A model generated the notes under the pieces. It did not search any database. It was not told the origin of the DNA and worked only from the letters and a program-made list of their open reading frames with translations. A DNA stretch of 60,360 bases from Planctomycetota bacterium (GTDB taxonomy: Bacteria > Planctomycetota > UBA8742 > UBA2392), in the NCBI GenBank assembly GCA_020849795.1, contig JADZFR010000026.1, positions 1 to 60,360 of the forward strand. The letters run 5' to 3'. Of the stretch, positions 52,530 through 59,590 are shown in pieces. Position 1 is the stretch's first letter. The number at the start of each line of letters is the position of its first letter. The translations under genes and the position numbers were made by a program.

Positions 52530-53798
52530 ATGCCGACTACAGCCATTCTCGGCCTGCAATGGGGCGACGAGGGCAAGGGCAAACTCGTGGACTCGCTGAG
52601 CGCGCAGCAGGATTTCTGCGTGCGCTTCCAGGGCGGCGGCAACGCCGGCCACACCGTGTATCCGCCGGGCGGCAAGATCGTACTGCACCACCTGCCGACG
52701 GGCGTGCTGCACAAAGACTGCGTCAACATCATGGCGCAGGGCATGGTGGCGGACCCGTTCAAGCTGCTGGATGAAATCAACGAAGTGGAAGGTCGCGGCT
52801 TCAAGTTGGCCGGCCGCCTGAAAATCTCTGACCGCTGTGCCGTGACCACGCCGATGCACCTGAGCCTGGACGCCGGCCGCGAGGGTGGCGGCTCGGCCAC
52901 CAAGGTCGGCACGACTCAGCGCGGCATCGGCCCGACGTACGCGGACCGATACGACCGCATCGGCGTGCGCATGGCCGACTTGCTCGACGGCACGACGCTG
53001 CGCGAGGCCCTGGCACGCGCGGTCAGTGTGCGCGCCTGCCAGATGAGCGTAGAGCCGAACGTAGATGCGATGCTGAAACCGCTGCGCGAAGCCGGCGACA
53101 AGCTGCGCCCGTACATCAGCGACACGGCGCTACTGCTGGCCGAGGCGATGAAGGAAGAACGGCGCATCCTGTTTGAGGGCGCCCAAGGCGCCATGCTCGA
53201 TGTCTGCCAGGGTACTTACCCCTATGTGACCAGCAGCCACACGACGGCTGCCGGCATTGCCGCCGGCAGCGGGCTGCTGCTCGCGCCGCAGGATGTGATC
53301 GGCGTGAGCAAGGCCTATTGCACGCGCGTGGGCGACGGCCCGTTCCCGACCGAGCTTGCCGACGCCATGGGTGAGAAGCTGCGGCAGAAGGGCGGCGAGT
53401 TCGGCGCGACCACCGGCCGGCCAAGGCGTTGCGGGTGGATCGACCTGTTCGCGCTGCGCTATGTGTGCAGAATCAGCGGCGTGACGCGTATTGCGATCAC
53501 GAAGCTGGATGTGCTGTCGGCGATGGGCGACCTGAAAGTCGGCGTCGGCTACAAGGGCTGGAAAGAACCGGGCTTGCCCGCGGACATCCGCAAGTTCAGC
53601 GGCCTGGCGCCCGAGTACAAAACGTTGCCGGGCTGGGACGAAGACATCAGCAAGATTCGCAGCCTGGGCGAGTTGCCGGCCACGGCGCGGTCATACCTGC
53701 GATTCGTGGAAGAGTATGTGGGGGTGCCGATTGGCATTATCAGTGTAGGCCCTGAACGCGACGCCAGCTTCTTCTCAGAGGGCGCGCCGAAGGCCTGA
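52530..53798 (+). CDS. purA: adenylosuccinate synthetase
   Basis: This 422-residue GTP-dependent enzyme joins IMP and aspartate in AMP synthesis. The P-loop-like 'GLQWGDEGKGKLVD' and 'QGGGNAGHTVYPPGG' are perfect. 'STTKVGTTQRGIGPTYADR'-type segment (here GSATKVGTTQRGIGP), 'GAQGAMLDVCQGTYPYVTSSHTT' and 'TTGRPRRCGWIDL' follow. The ATG at 52530 is preferred over one at 52515 because the conserved N-terminus MPTTAILG begins there. Confidence 0.97.
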   Translation: MPTTAILGLQWGDEGKGKLVDSLSAQQDFCVRFQGGGNAGHTVYPPGGKIVLHHLPTGVLHKDCVNIMAQGMVADPFKLLDEINEVEGRGFKLAGRLKISDRCAVTTPMHLSLDAGREGGGSATKVGTTQRGIGPTYADRYDRIGVRMADLLDGTTLREALARAVSVRACQMSVEPNVDAMLKPLREAGDKLRPYISDTALLLAEAMKEERRILFEGAQGAMLDVCQGTYPYVTSSHTTAAGIAAGSGLLLAPQDVIGVSKAYCTRVGDGPFPTELADAMGEKLRQKGGEFGATTGRPRRCGWIDLFALRYVCRISGVTRIAITKLDVLSAMGDLKVGVGYKGWKEPGLPADIRKFSGLAPEYKTLPGWDEDISKIRSLGELPATARSYLRFVEEYVGVPIGIISVGPERDASFFSEGAPKA

Positions 53799-53952
53799 GG
53801 GGGTGTCGGCCGCCGGCATGCCATTGACAGACTGGGCGGCATCGGTGCCGTGATTGCACGATTTTAGCCTTTTCCGGGATGTGCAGAGCGTGCAAATCCG
53901 TCTAACATAGGGATGCTCACACAGGGCCATGGGGCCCGGTTAGGAACGAACG
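53799..53952. other. intergenic spacer
   Basis: This spacer separates purA and the NIL-domain gene. It is AT-richer near 53855-53910 with a possible -10 (taacat, about 53903), but no convincing -35. No gene is seen. Confidence 0.4.
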
Positions 53953-54180
53953 ATGAATGCCACGATCAGAAAACTTTCGCTCAGCTTCCCGCAGAAGCTG
54001 ATCCGCGAGCCACTGCTGCACAACCTCTCGACGCGCTTTGGGGTCATCTTCAATATCTCCCGGGCCAACGTCACCGACGAGCACGGGTACCTCGAGCTCA
54101 GCCTGGAAGGCGGCATAGAGCAACTGGACCAGGCAATCGAGTACTTGAAAAGCCGCGGCGTAACGGTCGAGCAGTCGTAA
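53953..54180 (+). CDS. NIL-domain protein
   Basis: This 75-residue stand-alone NIL domain, the small ferredoxin-like fold found at the C-terminus of the MetN methionine-ABC ATPase, reads 'RKLSLSFPQKLIREPLLHNLSTRFGVIFNISRANV', then 'HGYLELSLEGGIEQLDQAIEYLKSRGV'. In MetN it binds methionine for transinhibition. A free domain could sense a ligand or support Fe-S or sulfur metabolism. It sits just upstream of tRNA-Arg and may share its transcript. Confidence 0.85.
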   Translation: MNATIRKLSLSFPQKLIREPLLHNLSTRFGVIFNISRANVTDEHGYLELSLEGGIEQLDQAIEYLKSRGVTVEQS

Positions 54181-54226
54181 GCACCCGGATTGACGCGAAT
54201 CAACCGTCCGTTACCCTTGCGGCCAA

Positions 54227-54303
54227 GCGCCCGTAGCTCAGCTGGATAGAGCGACGGTTTCCGGAGCCGTAGGTCAGAGGTTCGAATCCTCTCGGGCGTA
54301 CCA
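54227..54303 (+). tRNA. tRNA-Arg (anticodon CCG)
   Basis: The acceptor arm gcgcccg pairs with cgggcgt and the D-arm starts gctc. The anticodon stem acggt/gccgt encloses TTCCGGA, giving anticodon CCG. The T-arm has agagg-ttcgaat-cctct. CCA is encoded. It marks the left border of the accessory region with RHS, IS and selenoprotein genes. Confidence 0.96.
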
Positions 54304-54311
54304 TCCTAAAA

Positions 54312-54340
54312 GCAGCCTTGGGAAACAATCCCAAGGCTGC
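54312..54340 (+). terminator. 12-bp terminator hairpin after tRNA-Arg
   Basis: gcagccttggga and tcccaaggctgc pair perfectly around aacaa directly after the tRNA. The sequence downstream (ctgtgtttc) is T-rich. Confidence 0.85.
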
Positions 54341-54828
54341 CTGTGTTTCAATCGAGTCTTCGAGAATCTCGTCCGTACACGATTGGGTACACGATTGAGC
54401 TGGCTCGCCGATGCCCAACCTAGGGTGGAGCCAGACGCTGCTTGTCCCGAAGGCCAGTTGCTTGAGCCGCTGGCTAGCTGGTCACCATCATTCAAAAGAA
54501 CGTAGGCACGCTTGCTGACCATCACCGAAGAGGGGAATCGTTGGCTGAACTGACTGGTTGGCTGGAAGTGGGGTGGATCGCTCCCACCCCACTTGCCTGC
54601 TCAGTTTGACGACTAGCGTGTGCTGTCTATTCATTACACGCCAGTGTCAACGGTGCGTCAGATTTCAAGTTTCCATTTGCCGAGGGTTGGGCCACGCCGT
54701 ATGGTTCCTGTCGCAATTCCGGCATCCGACGACCAAGTTCGCGTCCCAGTGTCGCACCCTTTTGTAGCTTGCCGGGGGTCGCGCATGTTGCGCGGTACAC
54801 GAGGCCAAACAAGCATAGGGAACATCCC
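54341..54828. other. gene-poor spacer at the start of the accessory region
   Basis: About 490 bases have no gene I can support. A perfect 10-bp hairpin lies at 54567-54593 (agtggggtgg/ccaccccact). Around 54380-54400 the short direct repeat tacacgattg occurs twice. This may be debris from an element integrated at the tRNA. Confidence 0.45.
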
Positions 54829-56673
54829 ATGAATCCACATCGGGCGGGCAGTACACTTCTATTTGTTTTGGTATTGCTCGCAGCGAGCCTGTCTGCACAG
54901 CCGGCGAGCATCGACACGTTTCCGTACACGCCGGACAACACGGCTGAGGGTGCGGATTTTGTCGCCAACTACGGCACTGGGCCGACGACTAGCGGCTCCA
55001 CTTGGACGCAGGGTTCAGTGTCCAGCCCACGCCAGGGCAGCAGCGGGGCGGGTTCGACAGCTTGGGCTTGTCTTCCAACTTCGAACTACGCGAACAACAC
55101 CGTCACTTGGCTGCACTCGCCGATCTTTGACTTCACTGGCGTGTCCGGCATGCAGTTGCAGTTTGAACTGTGGGTGAAAGTGCGGAGCTACGACGGAGCG
55201 AAGCTGCAAGTTTCGACTAACGGCGGCTCCGCCTGGTCTGACGTGTCGGCGTTGTCGGTCTCTTACAATGGAACGTGCGCGCTCATCGCGACCAAGTTTG
55301 GTGGTTCGAGTAACTGCTGGACGGGCACCGGCCTTGGCGGCGGCAGCGCCAACACATGCTCGGTGAATCTCAACGCGTGGAGCGGGCAGTCGGACGTCCG
55401 GTTTCGTTGGTGCTTTGTAGCCGAGGACACTGAGAAGGCATCTCCCGACAATGGCCCCGTGGTCGACAGCCCGCGCGTTGTTGCCGTTACTTCTTCCGTG
55501 GCATATGCCAACGGCTTTGCCGCTGTGCCGCAGGGCGCAACGGTGGAGGCGACGATTACGAAGGTTGGTGGCGACGACTTTGTTGGAGGCATGACGGTCG
55601 ATGTGGCGGGAACTGGAGTTACCGGCACAGTCACCTCTGTGAACAGCGTCGACGAGATTGAAGTGGACTTTTCCGCCACCCGCGTCGCGGACGTTGGGCC
55701 ACACACGTTCTGGATCAAGAACGGCTCAACAAACATCTGCCAAGGCACGGTCGAGGTCTATCACCCGCACCAGCGCGTGCCTGCGCGCGACGGCTCTGTT
55801 CAGGAACCGCCGCAGAACGCCGCCATGGGCGCCAACGGCGTCTATCTGCACAACGGCGAGTTCCGCCACGACCTGCCGTTCGTTTCCATCCCCGGCCGCA
55901 TGCTGCCGCTTGCTGTCGGCGGTACGTATCGCAGCCGCTACGAGTCCCTTGGCTGGCTGGGCGCCGGCTGGACGGTTTCGTTTGACCAGCGGCTGTACTA
56001 CCATTCAGGAGGCGACGAGATCGATTTGTACTCGGGCAGCGGGCGCATTGACACGTTCGAGCTGGAGTCCGGCGGCACCGCGGGCGAGGGACCGTACGTC
56101 AAAGCCGGCTTCTTCTTTGAGATTGCCCGCGACAACAACGGCACCCAGACCAAAACGGACGATGTCTTCACGATCACCTACGCTCATGGCTCCACGGCGA
56201 CGTTCGAGGCTGTGCATATCGACATTGGCGGCGACTGGGCCTACCGCATCACCGAGTTCGCCGACCGTTACGGCAACGCGGTCGAGTACGTCTACGATGG
56301 CGATGGCTATCTGACCGAAATCCGCGGCGACATGTATGACTCCGGCAGCCCGAGCGTGTACCGCCTCGTCATCGCGTACAATGCTCACGGGCGCGTTGCC
56401 ACAATCACCGACTACGCCGACTATAGCGGCCAGTCGTCAGTGATCGGCGGCAGCTACACCGATGAGCGCGTGTGGGAGTTCATCTACAACAGTGACGCGC
56501 AACTGACCGACATCAAACTGCCGAAGACCGAACGCTACGACAGCGAAACTAAGGGCAGCGACTACCGCACGCGCGTGCAGTTCACGTACGCGTCCTCCAG
56601 CGACCGCATGGAAGAGGTGATCGACGCCCGCCAGGCTGACCTTCCCCCCGATAACTGGTCCGGCCTAAAGTGA
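54829..56673 (+). pseudogene. RHS/DUF6531-type exported protein, truncated by an IS3 element
   Basis: The signal peptide (MNPHRAGSTLLFVLVLLAASLSAQ in pieces, residues 1-24) leads to a beta-rich N-terminal half of about 320 residues. The DUF6531/RHS part follows: 'HNGEFRHDLPFVSIPGRM', 'GGTYRSRYESLGWLGAGWTVSFDQRLYYH', 'DRYGNAVEYVYDGDGYLTEIRG'. RHS proteins are long polymorphic secreted or toxin-delivery shells. Here only 614 codons remain, and the last dozen come from the IS3 left end (56637). The RHS repeats, core cleavage motif and toxic tip are missing. It is therefore most likely a broken gene. Confidence 0.78.
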
Positions 56674-56700
56674 GTCCTGCAGGCCGGGACAGGGGGACAT

Positions 56701-56973
56701 ATGGCTCGAAAGCGTTGGAAACCGGATGAGATCGTGGCGATCCTCCGGGAGGCGGAGCGGCTGGGCAGCATCCAGGAAGTCATCCGTACATACGGCATCA
56801 GCGACCAGACCTTCTACCGCTGGCGCAAGATGTACGGCGGTGTGAGTGGCAACGAAGTCGCGAGGCTCAAAAAGCTTGAAGACGAGAACCGCCGTCTCAA
56901 GCAGCTTGCCGGCGACCAGGCCCTTGCCATCCAGATCATGAGGGAAGAACTGGGAAAAAAGGGCTGGGCTTGA
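56701..56973 (+). CDS. IS3-family transposase OrfA
   Basis: This 90-residue protein has a helix-turn-helix that binds the element's ends ('RKRWKPDEIVAILREAER' and 'EVIRTYGISDQTFYRWRKMYGG') and a leucine-rich coiled coil ('ARLKKLEDENRRLKQLAG'). Near the end a perfect A-AAA-AAG slippery heptamer lies at 56955-56961. It should shift a share of ribosomes by -1 into orfB and create the OrfAB transposase. Confidence 0.95.
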   Translation: MARKRWKPDEIVAILREAERLGSIQEVIRTYGISDQTFYRWRKMYGGVSGNEVARLKKLEDENRRLKQLAGDQALAIQIMREELGKKGWA

Positions 56974-57851
56974 AGCCGATCTTGGCCAATCTTCAAGCCC
57001 GGGGCGTCAGCCAGCGACGGGCGTGCACGGCTCTGCGGTTCAACCGCAGCAGTGCCCGCTATGTTGCCAGCCAGAGCCCGGTCAACGAGGCGATCCGGCA
57101 CGAGCTGCTCACCCTGGCGCGGCGCCATCGCCGCTGGGGCAGCCCGCGGCTGCACGCGGTGATCCGGGACAGCGGCCACGCCGTGAACCACAAGCGCGTG
57201 GAACGCATCTACCGCGAGGCCGGCCTGACCCTGCCCAGACGCAGGCCGAGGCGGAAGCGTACACAGCCGACACAATGCAGGGAGATTGAAGCCAGAGGGC
57301 CGAATGAGGTGTGGAGCTACGATTTCGTGCACGACCGCACCCAATACGGCGAGAAGCTGAAGGTGCTGGTGCTGGTGGACGAGTACACAAGGGAATGCCT
57401 GGAAGTCCGGGTCGAGAAACGACTCCGGGGCCAAGACGTCCTGGAAACGCTGGACGAGGTGATGCACGAGCGTGGAACACCAAGGCACATCCGCAGCGAC
57501 AACGGCTCAGAGTTCCGCAGCCGGGTGTTGAAACGGTGGCTGAAAGAAAAGGGCGTAGACCCGATCTTTGTCGAGCCCGGCAGCCCCTGGCAGAACGGAT
57601 ACGTGGAGAGCCTGAACGGAAAACTGCGCGATGAATGCCTGAACGAGGAAATGTTCTTCAGCCGCGCAGAGGCCCAGACGGTCGTGGACTGGTGGCGGCA
57701 GGTGTACAACGAACAGCGGCCGCACATGTCGCTGGGCTACAAGACGCCCAGAGCGTTCGCGGCCGAGCACGAAGAATCAAAGACAACTGCAAAACGCGGT
57801 CTAGTAAGAATGGAAGGAATGAACGTGGTCACGGACACCGTGGCCGACTAA
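56970..57851 (+). CDS. IS3-family transposase OrfB (DDE catalytic domain)
   Basis: The rve-type catalytic domain of about 293 residues has Asp in 'EVWSYDFVHDRT', Asp in 'HIRSDNGSEFRS' and Glu in 'NGYVESLNGKLRDECLN', the DDE triad. The frame is -1 to orfA and begins before its stop, so it is most likely expressed by frameshifting at 56955-56961. The domain appears intact, so the element may still be active. Confidence 0.95.
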   Translation: MKPILANLQARGVSQRRACTALRFNRSSARYVASQSPVNEAIRHELLTLARRHRRWGSPRLHAVIRDSGHAVNHKRVERIYREAGLTLPRRRPRRKRTQPTQCREIEARGPNEVWSYDFVHDRTQYGEKLKVLVLVDEYTRECLEVRVEKRLRGQDVLETLDEVMHERGTPRHIRSDNGSEFRSRVLKRWLKEKGVDPIFVEPGSPWQNGYVESLNGKLRDECLNEEMFFSRAEAQTVVDWWRQVYNEQRPHMSLGYKTPRAFAAEHEESKTTAKRGLVRMEGMNVVTDTVAD

Positions 57852-57884
57852 CATAACGCCGGACCAGAAAACGGGGGAAGCTCA

Positions 57885-58151
57885 ATGGGTAATGAGGCAA
57901 GGCACGTGACAACCTTTACGACTAGCGGGATGGTGATCCGCAACGGATTCCTGTGAATGGGCTGCCCGGACGCAATTCGGGCGGCCCTGGAGGGGCTTGC
58001 GGGCATCACACAAGTCAGCTTCAACTTGCAGACACGGACTTTCAAGGTGGAAGGTTCGGCGGCCGAGGATCGTACGGCGGTTGAAGCCGCCGTTGCAGCG
58101 GCGGGTAATTTCGCGGTTCTTGATTGGCAGAGTGGCAAGGAGGCGTCATGA
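57885..58151 (+). CDS. selenocysteine-containing HMA-domain protein (UxxC)
   Basis: This frame gives 88 residues when the in-frame TGA at 57954-57956 (residue 24) is read as selenocysteine. The sequence around it, NGFL-U-MGC-PDAIRAALEGL, aligns with the HMA metal-binding loop 'GMxCxxC...V..aL..l', with Sec in place of the first Cys and Cys27 kept. The rest of the domain ('GITQVSFNLQTRTFKVEG' and 'AVEAAVAAAGNF') has the beta-alpha-beta-beta-alpha-beta pattern of MerP/CopZ/Atx1. The ATG at 57885 follows gggggaag in the IS right end. A second in-frame ATG at 57930 could be the original start if the gene was cut by the IS. It ends with ATGA overlap with the next gene. A stem-loop follows the TGA. 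Confidence 0.85.
57954..57985 (+). promoter_or_regulatory. candidate bSECIS of the UxxC HMA gene
   Basis: The UGA is followed by an 8-bp stem: gctgcccg (57961-57968) pairs with cgggcggc (57978-57985), with one G-U pair, and a 9-base loop containing G. The loop begins 15 bases past the UGA, close to the spacing of known bacterial SECIS elements. Confidence 0.6.
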
Positions 58152-58933
58152 AGTGGTTGATTTCGATTTGCGGCTTGCTCGCGTTCCTGACGGCGTGCAG
58201 CAGCCGACAGGAGCAACCCGTTAGCGAAACGGCATGTGGCGGAGCGTGCCGGGGCGCCAACGTGGAACCCGCTGTGGACAACAACGAACAGCCCGCGGAC
58301 CCCGCACCCGCATCGGTGGAGCCTGCCGAGGTCTGGATCGTTGTTGACGGCATGACCAAGGTTCAGGGCATCACGTGAATGGGCTGACCGAACTCGGTCC
58401 AGCAGGCCCTGGAAGGGCTGCAAGGAATCAAGGAAATCGAAACCGACCTGGCGAACGACAGGTTCCGGATTGCCTACGCCGCGGACGTTGTGAGCGTGGA
58501 GAAAATGCTGAGTGCGATCAGCGAGTTGGGCTTCACCGGCAAAGTCGTCGATGAGCCCGCGGAAGCGGCTGCGGTGCCAGGCGTGCGGGTAGACGTCAAA
58601 TCACTGCCTCAACCTCTGAAAGATACGTTCGAGCGCGCGGCAAAGGACGGTCGTCTTGTAATCGTGGATATTCACGGCCCCGGCTGAGCGCCCTGCGCGA
58701 AAATGGAACGCGTGACGTATCCATCAGAAGTTGTGCAGGGAGCGATGGCGGGGCAGTTTGAGCGGGTTGTTCTTGACCTCGATGGTGACGCGGACGCCGC
58801 CGCGCTTTTCAAGCCGGAGGCGATTCCCGTGGCCGTAATACTCGATGCAGCCGGAAATGAGCTCGCGCGAAAGGTTGGGTTCGTCCCGGCGGACGACTAT
58901 GCGGTTTGGCTGAATTCGATCCGACAGAAGTGA
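58148..58933 (+). CDS. triple-selenocysteine lipoprotein: HMA (UxxU) fused to thioredoxin (UxxC)
   Basis: A 261-residue protein results when three in-frame TGAs (58376, 58385, 58685; residues 77, 80, 180) are read as Sec. It begins with a lipoprotein signal (lipobox LTAC, Cys17), then CGGAC (residues 30-34) and a Pro/Ala linker. The HMA domain follows with GIT-U-MG-U-PNSVQQALEGL; both metal-binding Cys are Sec. From about residue 150 a thioredoxin fold follows: 'GRLVIVDIHGPG-U-APC-AKME' holds a UxxC active site in the WCxxC position, and 'EAIPVAVILDAAGNE' supplies the cis-Pro. No other stop occurs in the frame. It starts by ATGA overlap with the previous gene. It is probably anchored to a membrane facing the periplasm, binding soft metals and cycling selenol redox. 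Confidence 0.88.
58376..58403 (+). promoter_or_regulatory. candidate bSECIS of the UMGU pair
   Basis: The stem gctgaccg (58383-58390) pairs with cggtccagc (58395-58403), with one bulged C and loop aact. It begins 7 bases past the first UGA, exactly as in the preceding gene. The second UGA (58385) lies in the stem. A weaker stem (cagc...gctg, 58400-58420) may serve that one. Confidence 0.55.
58685..58714 (+). promoter_or_regulatory. candidate bSECIS of the thioredoxin UGA
   Basis: tgcgcg (58694-58699) pairs with cgcgtg (58709-58714), including two G-U pairs. The 9-base loop aaaatggaa carries GG about 20 bases past the UGA. This fits the bacterial SECIS pattern of a short stem with G in the apical loop. 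Confidence 0.58.
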
Positions 58934-59009
58934 GCTAGAAAGGAATAGCCGGGCTGCGCCACCTGTTTGCGTGCTGTTGCCGGACTCATCGAACTCTTGG
59001 GAGACAAAC

Positions 59010-59471
59010 ATGCGTTACGTTATGGCTTTTGCCCTGTTTCTGCTGCTCGGCGCGGGCATTTCCGCCCCGCTGATGGCGCAGGACACAGGCGAGAAGAAAG
59101 ACGTCGAGAAGAAGGAAGCTGAAGCCAAGCCGGTCACCTACAAGGCAGGCATCGACGGCATGGGCTGAGGCGGGGCGTGACCGCCCAAGGTCGTAAAGAC
59201 CGTAACCCGCCTGGATGGCGTGGAAAAGGCAGAAGCCAGCTTCAAGGACAGCAACGTCACGATCACCATGAAGGCAGGCAAGACACTTACCAAGGAAGAC
59301 CTTGAGAAGGCATTCAAGGACAGCCAGTTCAGCGTGACGTCGTTTGAAACTGTCGCTGAAGAAGAAGAAAAGAAAGAGGGCGACGAGGGCAAGAAGGAAG
59401 ACCCCAAGAAAGACGACGGCTCAAAGAAAGAAGACCCGAAGAAGGAAGAGCCTCCAAAGAAGTCAGACTGA
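59010..59471 (+). CDS. selenocysteine-containing HMA-domain protein (UxxxU)
   Basis: This 153-residue exported protein results when TGAs at 59166 and 59178 (residues 53 and 57) are read as Sec. A signal peptide (residues 1-24) and a Lys/Glu linker come first. The HMA domain reads GIDGMG-U-GGA-U-PPKVVKTVTRLDGV, then 'VTITMKAGKTLTKEDLEKAFKDSQFSV'. The U-GGA-U spacing is one residue longer than CxxC; it parallels CGGAC in the preceding lipoprotein. The last 40 residues are a charged KKEDPKK-type tail. SD gggag precedes the ATG. A strong terminator follows. It is separated from the previous gene by 76 bases. Confidence 0.85.
59166..59201 (+). promoter_or_regulatory. candidate bSECIS elements of the UGGAU motif
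   Basis: After the first UGA, gggcg (59173-59177) pairs with cgccc (59182-59186) with the second UGA in its loop. After the second UGA, ggtc (59189-59192) pairs with gacc (59198-59201) around gtaaa. The loops lie 12 and 15 bases past their UGAs. The stems are short. Confidence 0.45.
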
Positions 59472-59487
59472 TAGAAAGTTCCACCAG

Positions 59488-59517
59488 GCGGGCGGGGGTT
59501 AAAACCCCGCCCGCTTT
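59488..59517 (+). terminator. strong terminator closing the selenoprotein cluster
   Basis: gcgggcgggg (59488-59497) pairs with ccccgcccgc (59505-59514), loop gttaaaa, followed by ttt, 17 bases after the stop of the third selenoprotein gene. Confidence 0.88.
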
Positions 59518-59590
59518 GCGTTGGCCCGGGCATGTGCGCGTTTCCGAGAATGCGTCGTCTCCCTGCGGCGTTTGTTAGCGGGAGGCGAGC

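Larger units (their letters stand above)
56637..57884 (+). mobile_element. IS3-family insertion sequence, complete
   Basis: This 1248-bp element has terminal inverted repeats. The left end TGAcCTTCCCCC at 56637 matches the reverse complement of the right end TGAgCTTCCCCC at 57884. The match continues inward through ctggtccggc and beyond (about 40 bp, imperfect). It contains orfA and orfB in the usual overlapping arrangement. No target-site duplication is visible (left flank ...caggc, right flank atggg...). The flanks were probably rearranged after insertion. The right terminus ends exactly before the ATG of the first selenoprotein gene. Confidence 0.9.

Noticed and set aside
53820..53915. Promoter for the NIL-domain gene
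   Set aside because: TTGACA-like and TAACAT-like boxes exist but not at a usable distance from each other.
54274..54525. Short minus-strand frame ending in YAREDSNL
   Set aside because: This is the well-known false translation of a tRNA; the tRNA-Arg explains it.
57848..58423. 191-codon frame on the minus strand opposite the selenoprotein genes
   Set aside because: It has no recognisable domain or SD, and the plus strand carries HMA motifs.
57885..59471. Reading the six UGAs as a reassigned Trp codon or as decay of the genes
   Set aside because: All other genes in the window end normally at TGA and use TGG for Trp. The UGAs fall on Cys motif positions, and the frames show no other damage.
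59472..59590. Hidden CxxCH haem site upstream of the cytochrome-like gene
   Set aside because: A TAG at 59576 and the terminator block any in-frame extension, and no CxxCH is encoded in this stretch.
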